A DNA stretch of 64,000 nt from Pontibacter sp. Tf4 (GCF_014212495.1 NZ_JACKZC010000006.1:62001-126000), one strand, 5' to 3'; positions 24,796-34,259 are shown, numbered from the stretch's first letter. A program made the numbers and translations. Notes: generated by a model not told the origin, from the sequence alone.

Positions 24796-27700
24796 TTACG
24801 GATTCACATACGCTGGGTCACCGCCTTCATCTGTATCCGGTTGGTTGTTGGCTCTTTCGCGGAGTTCGGCCAGGCCTTTTTTACCATAAGCCAGCCTGGT
24901 GATAACCACGTAAAGTACCGGTACCACAAAGATCGCCAGGAACGTAGCGGCAAGCATACCACCGATCACAACCCAGCCAATTGTCTGGCGCGATACGGCA
25001 CCGGCGCCTGAGGCCATAGCCAGCGGAACCACCCCTAAGATAAAGGCCAGCGAGGTCATGATGATCGGGCGAAGACGCAGTTTTACGGCTTCTATAGTTG
25101 CTGCAATCAGCTCCATGCCCCTGTCCACCCGTTCCTTGGCAAATTCCACAATCAGAATGGCGTTTTTGGCAGCCAGACCGATCAGCGTGATCATACCTAC
25201 CTGGGCATACACGTTGTTGTCCAGCTTAGGGAGTAAGGTTAAGGCCAGTATCGCCCCGAACATACCCAGCGGAATAGCAAACAGGATAGAGAACGGTACC
25301 GACCAGCTCTCATACAGCGCAGCCAGTAACAATAGCACCAGGATAATGGAAAGCGAGAAGATGTAAATGGTACTGCTTCCTGCTGCGAGCTCTTCACGGC
25401 TCAGACCGGAGAATTCGTAACCGTACCCAGCTGGTAAAACTTCAGCTGCAACTTCTTCCAGGGCCTGCAATGCCTGCCCCGAACTATAGCCCGGTGCGGC
25501 ACTACCATTAATATCCACGGAACGGAACAGGTTATAGTGCGAAATTACCGGGGCATTCTCTACCACTTTGGTGCTTACCAGCGCACTCAGCGGCACCGAT
25601 TCGCCCTGGCGGTTCATCACGTAAAACTGTTTCAGGCTTTCAATGTCCATACGGAACGAGGTATCGGCCTGCGCTACCACCCGGAAGTTACGTCCGTAGC
25701 GGGTGAAGTCGTTCACATAGCGGCTACCCATATACGTTGACATGGTAGCATACACATCCGCAACGTTCACGCCTAATCTCTTGGCTTTTTCGCGGTCCAC
25801 GTCTACGTGGTAGCCCGGGGTTTTGGCTGTAAAGAAACTATAGGCCATCGCAATTTCAGGACGCTGGTTGGCGGCTGCCAGGAACTGCCCCATTACCTGC
25901 TCCAGCTCTTTTACATCGCCGGCACGGCGCTGCTGCAGCACAAAACTGAAACCACCCGAAGCACCCAGACCCGGAATGGCAGGCGGCGCCACCACCAGGA
26001 TGTTGGCTTCCTTAATACCGGCTAATTTCTGTTGCAGTGTAGCCATTACAGCCTGTAGTTTCTCCGATTCATCTTCACGCTCATCCCAGGGCGCCATCTG
26101 CACGAAGAACGTACCACTGTTCGATTTAAACGAGAAGTTGATGGCGTTCAGTCCGGCAACGGAAGTATAGTTACGGATGGCTGGTATAGTTGCCATCTGC
26201 TCGCCTACCTGGTTTAATATCTCAGAAGTCCTGCTTTTAGATGCACCTTCCGGCAACTCTATCGACACGAAGAAACGGCCTTCGTCTTCGGATGGGATAA
26301 AGCCTGTTGGTTTACTGGCAAACAAGCCTACTGTACCTGCATAAAGGCAGATCAGAAGGATAAGCACCAGCGGCGACGCTTTTATACTTTTGCGCACTCC
26401 CACCGAGTAATTTTCAGTGGTGCGGGCAAACCAGTTGTTAAACTTATAGAAGAATTTGTTGATGCCGCGCGAGTCCTTGTTCACGTTCATTGGCTTCAGC
26501 ATCAGTGAGCAAAGGGCCGGCGTAAGCGTTAAAGCCACAAAAGCCGAGATAAGTACAGAGATAGCAATTGTGATGGCAAACTGCTGATACAACCTGCCCA
26601 CAATACCCGGAATAAAGCCCACCGGAATAAATACCGCTGCCAGAATAAGGGCAATGGCAATAACCGGAGCCGTAATGTCCTTCATGGCTTTACGCGTGGC
26701 TTCCCTCGCCGAGAGCTTCTCATGGTCAATGTAATGCTGCACCGCTTCCACCACAACTATGGCATCATCCACCACAATACCAATGGAGAGCACGAAACCA
26801 AACATGGTAAGCGTGTTGATGGTAAAGCCTAAAGGCAGGAAGAACACGAACGTACCTATAATGGAAACCGGAATGGCCAGAATTGGGACCAACGTAGCAC
26901 GCCAGCTCTGCAGGAACAGGAACACTACTATAATAACTAGTATCAGGGCTTCAACCAGCGTTTTCACTACTTCGTTGATCGACACCTGCACCACCGAAAC
27001 TGTCTCGAAAGACACAATGTAATCCACATCAGCCGGGAACGTTTGTTTCATTTCATCCAGCGCAGCATAAATACCTTCGGCCGTGTCCAGGGCGTTACTG
27101 CCAGGGGCCTGGTAAATCAGCATCATGGTGGCAGGGTTGCCGTTTATCTTGGATTCGCGGCCATAGTCAAACTTACCGAACTCGATACGTGCTACGTCGC
27201 GCAGGTAAACGATTGAGCCATCAGCAGGATTGGTCCGAACGATGATATTGCCGAATTCTTCCTGTGTCTGCAAACGGCCTGTTACGGTAATCGGGTACTG
27301 GAAAGCCTGTGTGTCATATTGTGGCGCGGCACCTACCGTACCACCCGCTACCTGCAGGTTCTGCTCCTGAATAGCGGCTGTAACTTCGGAGGCACCAATG
27401 TTATACTGCGCCAGTTTATCGGGCTGCAGCCACACACGCATACTAAAGTCCTGGCCAATAGAGAAGATATCCCCCACACCGCTTACACGCATCAGGGCAT
27501 CGCGCACATAAATGTTAGTATAGTTATCCAGGAACTGTACATCGTGCGTACGGTTCGGCGAGTAGATACCGATTACCATCATGATGCTCGGGTTACGCTT
27601 ACGCACTGTTACACCCAGTCTGCGTACCTCTTCCGGCAGCGATGGCTGGGCAATACTGGCGCGGTTCTGCACATCCAGCGTTGCAATGTCTATGTCCGTA

Positions 27701-27993
27701 CCAATCTCAAATGTAACCGACATGTTCATCTGGCCTGTACCGGTACTGGTAGAGGTAATGTAGGCCATGCCTGGCGAACCGTTGATCTGCGTCTCGATCG
27801 GGGTGGCTACGGCCTGCTCCACCGTTAAGGCATCGGAGCCAGTATAGTTAGCCGATACCGAAACCGAGGGCGGCGAAATATCCGGGTACTGGGTGACAGG
27901 CAAATTCATCATGGCCAGCACACCCACCAGCACGATCACGATCGAGATCACCATAGCGGTGACGGGCCTTCTTATAAATACTTCTGATATCAT
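24796..27993 (-). CDS. RND efflux permease, HAE-1 (AcrB-like) family
   Basis: A 1065-residue inner-membrane drug/proton antiporter, the pump of a tripartite system. The N-terminus MISEVFIRRPVTAMVISIVIVLVGVLA is typical. Two halves each contain a large periplasmic loop and six helices. The proton-relay aspartates lie in GIVVDDAIVVVEAV (about residue 407) and the second-half helix has FAKERVDRGMELIAATIEA. Length is normal. It is the last gene of the set tetR, tolC-like, acrA-like, acrB-like, all on the minus strand, and starts 36 bases after the adaptor gene. Substrates cannot be predicted. Confidence 0.95.
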   Translation of the reverse strand: MISEVFIRRPVTAMVISIVIVLVGVLAMMNLPVTQYPDISPPSVSVSANYTGSDALTVEQAVATPIETQINGSPGMAYITSTSTGTGQMNMSVTFEIGTDIDIATLDVQNRASIAQPSLPEEVRRLGVTVRKRNPSIMMVIGIYSPNRTHDVQFLDNYTNIYVRDALMRVSGVGDIFSIGQDFSMRVWLQPDKLAQYNIGASEVTAAIQEQNLQVAGGTVGAAPQYDTQAFQYPITVTGRLQTQEEFGNIIVRTNPADGSIVYLRDVARIEFGKFDYGRESKINGNPATMMLIYQAPGSNALDTAEGIYAALDEMKQTFPADVDYIVSFETVSVVQVSINEVVKTLVEALILVIIVVFLFLQSWRATLVPILAIPVSIIGTFVFFLPLGFTINTLTMFGFVLSIGIVVDDAIVVVEAVQHYIDHEKLSAREATRKAMKDITAPVIAIALILAAVFIPVGFIPGIVGRLYQQFAITIAISVLISAFVALTLTPALCSLMLKPMNVNKDSRGINKFFYKFNNWFARTTENYSVGVRKSIKASPLVLILLICLYAGTVGLFASKPTGFIPSEDEGRFFVSIELPEGASKSRTSEILNQVGEQMATIPAIRNYTSVAGLNAINFSFKSNSGTFFVQMAPWDEREDESEKLQAVMATLQQKLAGIKEANILVVAPPAIPGLGASGGFSFVLQQRRAGDVKELEQVMGQFLAAANQRPEIAMAYSFFTAKTPGYHVDVDREKAKRLGVNVADVYATMSTYMGSRYVNDFTRYGRNFRVVAQADTSFRMDIESLKQFYVMNRQGESVPLSALVSTKVVENAPVISHYNLFRSVDINGSAAPGYSSGQALQALEEVAAEVLPAGYGYEFSGLSREELAAGSSTIYIFSLSIILVLLLLAALYESWSVPFSILFAIPLGMFGAILALTLLPKLDNNVYAQVGMITLIGLAAKNAILIVEFAKERVDRGMELIAATIEAVKLRLRPIIMTSLAFILGVVPLAMASGAGAVSRQTIGWVVIGGMLAATFLAIFVVPVLYVVITRLAYGKKGLAELRERANNQPDTDEGGDPAYVNP

Positions 27994-28029
27994 GTTTCTT
28001 TCTGAATCTCTTCTGAAGGGTAGATGAAA

Positions 28030-29181
28030 TTATTTCTTTGGTGCCCCTGCCTGTGGCTGGCCCTGTTGCTGCGGTGCGCCTACCTGTACTTTGGCACCCT
28101 GGCGCAGGCGCTGTATACCTTCCGTCACAATCTGCTGTCCCTCTTTCAGGCCTTCTCGCACTACTACGTTGCCACTCATGCGGGTACCCAACTGCACATT
28201 CTGCTGCACCACCGAGTCGCCCTGCACCACATATACAAAGTACTCACCTAACTGCTCGGTTACAGATTTGTAAGGGATCACGATCTGCTCGCCAATGTCC
28301 TGGTTCAGCACGTCCAGGCTTACGGTCATGCCAGGTATTAATCTCTCATTAGGGTTCGGGAACTGCACACGCACCGTAGTTGTACCCGACTGGCGACCAA
28401 TCGCTCTGTCGATGGCTACCAGTTTACCGGCATGCTCGTATTGCTCGCCATTGTTAAAACGGATAGTGAAAAGTGAGTCCGGCTGCTTACCCTGCTGCAG
28501 GTTTGTAAAACGGCCCAGCTCACTTTCGTTGATCACAAAATCTACCGCGATCGGGTCGGAAGATGAGATGGTGTTCAGCAGTGGCTGACCCGGAGAAACC
28601 TGCGCTCCTACCCTAACCTGCGAAATACCTATAGTTCCGCTGAAAGGCGCATTGATAACAGAATAATTGAGGTCGGTGGAGGCGCTGCGCACCTGTGCCT
28701 GGGCAGCGTTGACCTGCGCGCGGGCGGTCTGTACATCGGTGCGGGCATAGTCTACCTGCTGTTTGGCAATGGCATCGCGCTCAGCCAGTCGCTCGTAACG
28801 CTCCAGGTCTTTCTCTGCTCTGGCAAGGTTAGCTCTGGCACTTTGCAAGCTGGCCTGCGCCGACTGTATGCCTGCCTGGTATTTGCTCTGGTCTATTTCG
28901 TATAGTTTCTGGCCCTTTTTTACGCGCTGGCCGTCCTGCACAAATATGTTGGTGATATAACCTGATACCTGCGGACGCAGCTCCACTTCCTGCAGGGCCA
29001 CCACCGTTGCCGGATAGGTATCTTTGCCGGTTACGCGTTCTTCTTTTACCTGCATGGTATTTACCGGTACTGCCATAGCCGCCGGGTTCATCTGCTGCTG
29101 GGCAGCCTTATCGTCGCCGCAGGATGCAAGAACAGCCGGCGCAAGAATGGCCGAGAGCAGCCATGTGTATCTATTTTTCAT
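28030..29181 (-). CDS. RND efflux periplasmic adaptor lipoprotein (AcrA-like, membrane fusion protein)
   Basis: About 383 residues. The lipobox AVLASC lies at the end of a short signal sequence, so the mature protein is anchored by a lipidated Cys. Then come the biotinyl-lipoyl-like half (VSGYITNIFVQDGQRVKKGQKLYEID), a coiled-coil hairpin rich in Ala, Gln and Arg (about 90-155), the other lipoyl half (FSGTIGISQVRVGAQVSPGQPL) and beta-barrel domains. A longer form from 29214 would put 11 polar residues before the signal and overlap the TolC gene, so ATG 29181 is preferred. The C-terminal tail is rich in Gln and Pro. Confidence 0.93.
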   Translation of the reverse strand: MKNRYTWLLSAILAPAVLASCGDDKAAQQQMNPAAMAVPVNTMQVKEERVTGKDTYPATVVALQEVELRPQVSGYITNIFVQDGQRVKKGQKLYEIDQSKYQAGIQSAQASLQSARANLARAEKDLERYERLAERDAIAKQQVDYARTDVQTARAQVNAAQAQVRSASTDLNYSVINAPFSGTIGISQVRVGAQVSPGQPLLNTISSSDPIAVDFVINESELGRFTNLQQGKQPDSLFTIRFNNGEQYEHAGKLVAIDRAIGRQSGTTTVRVQFPNPNERLIPGMTVSLDVLNQDIGEQIVIPYKSVTEQLGEYFVYVVQGDSVVQQNVQLGTRMSGNVVVREGLKEGQQIVTEGIQRLRQGAKVQVGAPQQQGQPQAGAPKK

Positions 29182-29200
29182 GTTGGAGTTTTTCTCTGTT

Positions 29201-30535
29201 TTATCTGTTGACATCGATGTTACCTAAAGCTTTTTGCAGATCGAGTTTGCTGGAAAGTACATTGTAAAGGGCATTATAGTAGTTCAGCTGCGTAGTGCGC
29301 AGCTCAGTTTCGGCTACGATCAGGTCCACATAAGCTTTCACGCCTTCGTCGTACTGTAGTTTGATGATCTCGTACACCTCTTCCGCCATCTGCAGGTTAC
29401 TTTGCAATGTTTTCCACTCGGTAAGGTCGCTTTTATAGTTGGCAAGGGCTGTCTGGTATTCGGTGTTCAGGGCGCGGCGGGTATCCTCTATAGTTACATC
29501 CAGGCGCTGCTCTTCCAGCTGAGCTATCTTCACATTCTGCCACCGCCGGGTACCCTGGAAAATAGGAAGCGACACCTGCAGGCCTACCCCTGATGTTGGG
29601 TAATGCTGGTTATAGAGGTTGCCTAAATCATTGTTGAAGTATAGCAGGTTATAGTTACCGAAAGCTGACACAGTTGGTAAAAAGCTCCAGCGGTTGTAGG
29701 CGGTATTCAGTCTTAAAAGCTCGCGCTGTGTTTCGAGTTGCTGCAGCTCTATCCGGTTTTCGTAGGCCAGCAACTGGGTGGTATCTACCTGCACGGCCTG
29801 CTCCATGCGCTCGTAACTATAGGTCAGTTTCAGGTCCTGGTCTACCGGGTAGCCCATCAGCTGTTTCAGGTAGGCAATGCTGGCTTTTATACCCTCCAGG
29901 GCGCGCTTGCGGTCCGAACGGATATTGGCCAGGGTAATGGCGGCACGCTGGTAATCGGTCTTGTCTACCAACCCAACGTCGTAGCGGCTGCGGGCATCGT
30001 TGTATTGTTTTTCCTGGCGGGTAATGTTCAGGTCCAGTATGCGGAGCTGCTCCTGTGTCAGCAATACATCAAAAAAAGCTTTGCTCACTTCCACTACCGT
30101 ACTGATGCGGGTATCGGTTATCTCCTGATCCAGAAGCGTTCTTCTGGAGCGTGCTGCCCTCGAAGCCAGCAGCAGGTTGCTGTCGAAAATATTTTGCGTG
30201 GCCTGCAACGAAAGGCTGGAATTATACTTCTGCCCCACGGTAATGATATCGTCGCCGAAAGGCTGTTGCTGCCTTTTAATGTTATAGTTACCGCCAAAGT
30301 TGGCATTTATCTGCGGAAACCAACCGGACAGGCTGGCGCGTATCTCCCGCTCCCCGATGGCTTCGTCTATCAGTGCCTGCTCTACGGCTGCCCTGTTCTC
30401 CAGCGCATAAGCTATCACCTGCTCCAGGGTCAGGCTGTCGGTGGCAGGCACGGCTTTGTTGTCCTGCGCAAACAGCACGCCCGGGGCCAGCAGACAGGCA
30501 GTAAGCAGTAATTTTAAGCGTTTACTTAGTTTCAT
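29201..30535 (-). CDS. TolC-family outer-membrane efflux protein
   Basis: A 444-residue outer-membrane channel protein. Signal peptide about 1-23 (ends LFAQ). Two tandem OEP repeats (about 40-220 and 240-435) contain the long helices of the periplasmic tunnel, e.g. TEWKTLQSNLQMAEEVYEI and QKQYNDARSRYDVGL-like segments. It completes the tripartite pump with the adaptor 19 bases downstream. The spacer upstream, to the tetR gene, holds a 46-base perfect palindrome. First gene of the pump operon proper. Confidence 0.92.
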   Translation of the reverse strand: MKLSKRLKLLLTACLLAPGVLFAQDNKAVPATDSLTLEQVIAYALENRAAVEQALIDEAIGEREIRASLSGWFPQINANFGGNYNIKRQQQPFGDDIITVGQKYNSSLSLQATQNIFDSNLLLASRAARSRRTLLDQEITDTRISTVVEVSKAFFDVLLTQEQLRILDLNITRQEKQYNDARSRYDVGLVDKTDYQRAAITLANIRSDRKRALEGIKASIAYLKQLMGYPVDQDLKLTYSYERMEQAVQVDTTQLLAYENRIELQQLETQRELLRLNTAYNRWSFLPTVSAFGNYNLLYFNNDLGNLYNQHYPTSGVGLQVSLPIFQGTRRWQNVKIAQLEEQRLDVTIEDTRRALNTEYQTALANYKSDLTEWKTLQSNLQMAEEVYEIIKLQYDEGVKAYVDLIVAETELRTTQLNYYNALYNVLSSKLDLQKALGNIDVNR

Positions 30536-30674
30536 GTATAGGTTTGGTGTTCAGTAAATTAGTTGCAATGTTAAACGGACAACGCCGTTACCAGGTAAGC
30601 CTCAGGCAGTTATTATTTCATTTGTTTTTAGTGTTGTTGATGATCTGTATGTAAATTATTTCTGGTGTATGTTT

Positions 30675-30720
30675 AAACAACCTGATAACTATAGTTTAAA
30701 CTATAGTTATCAGGTTGTTT
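30675..30720. repeat. 46-base perfect palindrome built on two AACTATAGTT units
   Basis: Bases 30675-30697 are the exact reverse complement of 30698-30720. The centre is AACTATAGTT-TA-AACTATAGTT (30687-30708). The tetR stop codon (30710-30712) lies inside the right arm. It could act as a terminator after tetR or as a protein-binding site ahead of the pump genes. Confidence 0.95.
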
Positions 30721-31285
30721 GCTTAATGCCGTTCCAGAGCAGTTCGGGTATCTGTTTCAGTTCGGCTGGGGTAAGCTGCACAATGCCGCTCCCGGCCAGT
30801 TTTGCCGTTGACACAATGCTGCTGTGTGCCAGCATGGCCAGTATCTTAGGGCTTACCTGTTGCAATTCGCCATCGGCTATGCCGCGCTCAAAAAACAGCA
30901 ACAGGGGCGCATAAAACTTATCTTCTTCCAGCGGCGGCCTGCCTGTACTATAAGGTGAGTTCACAAACTGCTCAAAAAACTTCAGTACATTCGGCCTGTC
31001 GTGATACAGGGTGTATAAGCCAAACCAAAGGTTAAGAAAACAGGTTTTGAACGGAATTGTTTTGCAATCTTCTTTCTCAACTATAGCAATGGCCTGCTGC
31101 TGCACATAATCAAACAATTCCTTTATCAGCTGATCCTTGCTCTCGAAGTAATGGTAAATAGTGCCCGCTGCCACGCCGGCGTGTCTGGCTACCATGCTCA
31201 TGGGCGTGCCGTGAAAGCCGTTTTCCCGGACCAGTTCCAGCGTGCTTTCAAATATTGCCTTCTTCTTATCTGCTATCGGTTCCAT
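30710..31285 (-). CDS. TetR/AcrR family transcriptional repressor
   Basis: A 191-residue one-component regulator. The N-terminal HTH (about 10-55) reads FESTLELVRENGFHGTPMSMVARHAGVAAGTIYHYFESKDQL, a very clear TetR-N domain. The C-terminal ligand domain is variable. It precedes the tolC-acrA-acrB genes on the same strand and most likely represses them and itself. A near-perfect inverted repeat 18-33 bases upstream of the start is a good operator candidate. Its stop codon is buried in the 46-base palindrome. Confidence 0.93.
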   Translation of the reverse strand: MEPIADKKKAIFESTLELVRENGFHGTPMSMVARHAGVAAGTIYHYFESKDQLIKELFDYVQQQAIAIVEKEDCKTIPFKTCFLNLWFGLYTLYHDRPNVLKFFEQFVNSPYSTGRPPLEEDKFYAPLLLFFERGIADGELQQVSPKILAMLAHSSIVSTAKLAGSGIVQLTPAELKQIPELLWNGIKQTT

Positions 31286-31302
31286 AAGCGCTCCTCCTTC
31301 AA

Positions 31303-31318
31303 CCGAACGTTCATTCGG
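31303..31318. promoter_or_regulatory. Candidate TetR operator
   Basis: CCGAACGTTCATTCGG: arms CCGAA and TTCGG around an overlapping GAACGTTC palindrome. The form (GAACGTTCATTC) resembles operators of many TetR proteins. It lies just upstream of the tetR start and also in the promoter region of the divergent DoxX gene. Confidence 0.6.
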
Positions 31319-31474
31319 GAGTACAAAGCTAAAACGATACAGGCAATACTGAAAGCGATTTCGGCGTAAAGTGGATTTTTAAGGTTAAACGGCAGGATAA
31401 ATAGTACAAAACCGGACTATAGCAGCAAAACGTAAATATAGCTATAACTCATTTGTTTACTTAACCTTACTGCC

Positions 31475-31927
31475 ATGGCTCTTGCACACGAACTCCGACA
31501 CCCGCGGCGCATCAACAGCGCCAATAACCCGGTCTGGATGGATGCCCTGCGCGTTTTACTGGGCTTGTTCCTGTTTGTTAAGGGAATTCTGTTCCTGGAG
31601 CATACCACCGATGTGTTCTATATTTTTGGAGCACAGCAGGACCTGCTTTCGGCGGGGAAAGCGCATTTTCTGACCAGCATGGTGCATATTGTAGGTGGGC
31701 TTATGATCGCGTTCGGGATGCTGACACGCCTGGCGCTGCTCTGCCAGCTTCCGATACTGGTAGGTGCACTGCTTATTGTAAGCCCGCAGCGTGAGGCCGG
31801 TATCAGCCTGCAGAACACGGAGCTTTTGCTATCGCTGGGGATAATTGCGCTGGTGCTGTTCTTTATGGTGAAAGGCCCCGGCCGCTACTCCATAGACAAC
31901 AAGATCCTGAGACAGAAGCAGGTATAG
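31475..31927 (+). CDS. DoxX family membrane protein
   Basis: A 150-residue protein with four hydrophobic segments: the first two enclose LRVLLGLFLFVKGILFLEHTT and the third and fourth follow TSMVHIVGGLMIAFGMLTRLALLCQLP. This is a good DoxX match. It is divergent from tetR, sharing a 189-base spacer with the candidate operator, so it may also respond to that repressor. Function unknown. Start ATG 31475. Confidence 0.8.
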   Translation: MALAHELRHPRRINSANNPVWMDALRVLLGLFLFVKGILFLEHTTDVFYIFGAQQDLLSAGKAHFLTSMVHIVGGLMIAFGMLTRLALLCQLPILVGALLIVSPQREAGISLQNTELLLSLGIIALVLFFMVKGPGRYSIDNKILRQKQV

Positions 31928-31971
31928 TTTCCCTTCTCCTTATCCTAGGATCTTAGTTTATATTGATCGGC

Positions 31972-32640
31972 TTATTTCTGCAGCCAGTTGGCCAGGTTGG
32001 TGAGTACTTCCTGAGTTATCTGGTGGCCACCGTTGTATTCAAAACAGGCAGGTGTTACCTGTAACTGCTGCAGGTATTCTTTTGCTTCGCGGGCATAGTG
32101 TACCGGCAAGGTGCCGTCCTGTGTGCCGTGCGCTATAAACACCTTCAGATTCTCTACATCTTTACCCGGTTTTACTTCCGGTCTTATTTCCTGCAGAATT
32201 CTTCCGCTCAGGGCCACTACTCCGGTAATTGTGCCCGGGTGCAGCAGGCCTAAACTATAGCTCATGATAGCGCCCTGGCTAAAACCGCCCAGGTATACTT
32301 CATCCAAACTATACTTCTGCTTTACCTGTTCTACAAACTCCAGAATGCGTTCGCGGCTTTGCTTTTCCTGACCGGCATTTATAGCTGGCTTCCCCGATGA
32401 GAAATCCACTTCGTACCAGGCGTATCTGCCGCTGCCAAGTGTAACCGGCCCTCTTGCCGATATCACTATAAACTCTGCAGGCAACAGGGGCGCCAGGCTG
32501 AAAAGGTCTGCTTCGTTGCTGCCAACGCCGTGTAGCAGTATAATCGCTTTCTTTTTGGAGACCTCCTGTGTGGCAGGCTTTACAAGGTATTGCAACACCA
32601 GGTCATCCTGAAGTTCGGTTTGTTTCATAGTCAGGTTCAT
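31972..32640 (-). CDS. Alpha/beta hydrolase, phospholipase/carboxylesterase family
   Basis: A 222-residue cytoplasmic esterase of the Abhydrolase_2 (carboxylesterase/thioesterase) family. The oxyanion segment is LLHGVGSNEADL (about 33-44), the nucleophile Ser lies in YLGGFSQGAIMS (about 120), the acid Asp in IAHGTQDGTLP and the His in NGGHQIT. It acts on short acyl esters; natural substrate unknown. Two possible starts, ATG 32640 and ATG 32628; I give the first. The dioxygenase gene ends 33 bases upstream on the same strand, so the two are probably one unit. Confidence 0.9.
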   Translation of the reverse strand: MNLTMKQTELQDDLVLQYLVKPATQEVSKKKAIILLHGVGSNEADLFSLAPLLPAEFIVISARGPVTLGSGRYAWYEVDFSSGKPAINAGQEKQSRERILEFVEQVKQKYSLDEVYLGGFSQGAIMSYSLGLLHPGTITGVVALSGRILQEIRPEVKPGKDVENLKVFIAHGTQDGTLPVHYAREAKEYLQQLQVTPACFEYNGGHQITQEVLTNLANWLQK

Positions 32641-32673
32641 TATGCTATAGTTCTGCTTAGTTCAAAAATTTAT

Positions 32674-33555
32674 TTACCCGATGCGTACCGATGTCATGGT
32701 CAGGGAGCCGCCTACGGCTTTGTCGTTAAAGAACGAGATATCGTCTTTGCTGCCTTTCAGGCCTAACGTGTAAAGTAATGGCCAGTAGTGCTCGGGAGTA
32801 GGGATGGCGAGCATGGCTTCGCGGCCCAGCTTCTCATAGTTGATCAGTTTATCGTGCTGGCCGCTGCTGATGAGCTCCTTAAACTTCGAGTTCATCTGAA
32901 TCGCCCAGTCATACCCGTATTCCGAGGCATCCAGCTTGTCCCAGGCTACCATGCGCAGGTTGTGCACCATGTTGCCGCTGCCCATTATTAATACGCCTTT
33001 TTTACGCAGCGCAGCCAGTTGCTTGGACAGGTCGTAATGGTATTGCGGGCCTTTGGTATAGTCTATGCTCAGCTGCAGCACCGGTATGTTGGCTTCCGGG
33101 TACATGTGGCGCACAATTGTCCAGGCGCCGTGGTCCAGGCCCCAGTCGTGGTCCAGCTCCACGTCCGTAGATGCAAGCAAAGCAGCTGTTTCTTTGGCCA
33201 GTGCCGGGTTGCCGGGTGCTTTGTATTGTACCTCAAACAACTCCTGCGGAAATCCGCCGAAATCGTGAATGGTTTTCGGGAAGTCCATGGCCGTGATGCG
33301 GGTGCCCTTGCTCAGCCAGTGCGCTGACACTACCAGTACGGCTTTAGGTGTTGGTATCTCTTTGGCCAGTTTTGTCCAGTACCGGCTGAATTCGTTGTCT
33401 TCAATTCCGTTCATCGGCGAGCCGTGCCCGATAAAAAGCACCGGCATCAGCTGATCGTCTACGGCAAGGCCGTCTGTAAATCTGTTAAAGGCAGATAGTG
33501 TTGTCATTCCTGCTGCTCCTATTGCTAATGTTTTTATAAAATCTTTTCTGTTCAT
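32674..33555 (-). CDS. LigB/YgiD-type extradiol ring-cleavage dioxygenase (4,5-DOPA dioxygenase-like)
   Basis: A 293-residue enzyme of the class III extradiol (LigB) superfamily. Putative metal and catalytic residues lie in LFIGHGSPMNGI (about 42-52), VVSAHWLSKG, LMGSGNMVHNLR-like (about 198) and PTPEHYWPLLY (about 258). Unlike the E. coli enzyme it has about 28 extra N-terminal residues, MNRKDFIKTLAIGAAGMTTLSAF, that look like an export signal with an RK pair in place of the twin arginine. The in vivo substrate, a catechol, is unknown. It is likely co-transcribed with the esterase downstream. Confidence 0.88.
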   Translation of the reverse strand: MNRKDFIKTLAIGAAGMTTLSAFNRFTDGLAVDDQLMPVLFIGHGSPMNGIEDNEFSRYWTKLAKEIPTPKAVLVVSAHWLSKGTRITAMDFPKTIHDFGGFPQELFEVQYKAPGNPALAKETAALLASTDVELDHDWGLDHGAWTIVRHMYPEANIPVLQLSIDYTKGPQYHYDLSKQLAALRKKGVLIMGSGNMVHNLRMVAWDKLDASEYGYDWAIQMNSKFKELISSGQHDKLINYEKLGREAMLAIPTPEHYWPLLYTLGLKGSKDDISFFNDKAVGGSLTMTSVRIG

Positions 33556-33671
33556 AGTGTCGCGTAACGTTTCGTGCGATGGCTGCCGACTATAGTTGCC
33601 CGCCGTTTATACTATGATACAAAGATACAACAGCAAGTACCAGTGCTCCATTGACATAGATCAAGAAAGAA

Positions 33672-34259
33672 CTATAGCCTGTGCTGCGTGGCCAGTTGTC
33701 TGCGGATGCGGCTGAGGGTTTCGGGGGTAATGCCCAGGTAGGAGGCGATCATGTGTTGCGGCACACGCTGCACAATGGTAGGGTACGTCTGGATGAGTTT
33801 AAGATACTTTTCTTCGGCGGTATTGCTGAGCGAGCTTACCAGGCGGCGCTGCAGCGCGATCAGGCTGTTCTGCATCAGTAACCGGAAGTAGCGCTCCATT
33901 TTGGGTACCTGCAACACCAGCTCGTCCATGGCGTCTTTGGTGAGCAGCAGCACGGCGCTGTCTTCCAGCACATCAATGTTAAAGGTAGAGGGCTCGCCCG
34001 TCAGGAAGCTATAGTTATCGGAGATCCACCAGCCTTCCAGCGCAAACTGCACCACGTGTTCCCCTCCTTTGGCATCGAGGGTATACGAACGGAGCACGCC
34101 ACTTTCCACAAAGGCTATATGCCGGCACACGTCGCCTTCCTGCAATAAAAACTGCCTGCGGTGTAGCGTTTCGGGCACAAAAAAGGATTGGCATAACTGC
34201 TGTTCTGCTTCGGTGAGGTGCACTTTGGTGTGTATACTTTCCAGCAATACCTGGTACAT
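33672..34259 (-). CDS. Crp/Fnr family transcriptional regulator
   Basis: A 195-residue regulator with an N-terminal cyclic-nucleotide-binding-like beta-roll (about 20-130) and a short C-terminal helix-turn-helix (VPQHMIASYLGITPETLSRIRRQLA, about 165-190). It has no cysteine cluster for an Fe-S centre, so it is not a classical oxygen-sensing Fnr. The N-terminus, TEAEQQLCQSFFVPETLHRRQFLLQEGDVC, is typical of the many Bacteroidota Crp-like proteins. Target genes unknown; the adjacent dioxygenase and esterase genes are candidates because they lie next on the same strand after 116 bases. Confidence 0.9.
   Translation of the reverse strand: MYQVLLESIHTKVHLTEAEQQLCQSFFVPETLHRRQFLLQEGDVCRHIAFVESGVLRSYTLDAKGGEHVVQFALEGWWISDNYSFLTGEPSTFNIDVLEDSAVLLLTKDAMDELVLQVPKMERYFRLLMQNSLIALQRRLVSSLSNTAEEKYLKLIQTYPTIVQRVPQHMIASYLGITPETLSRIRRQLATQHRL

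Noticed and set aside
29182..29214. Upstream start of the RND adaptor at 29214
   Set aside because: Would place polar residues before a clear lipoprotein signal and overlap the TolC gene; ATG 29181 fits better.
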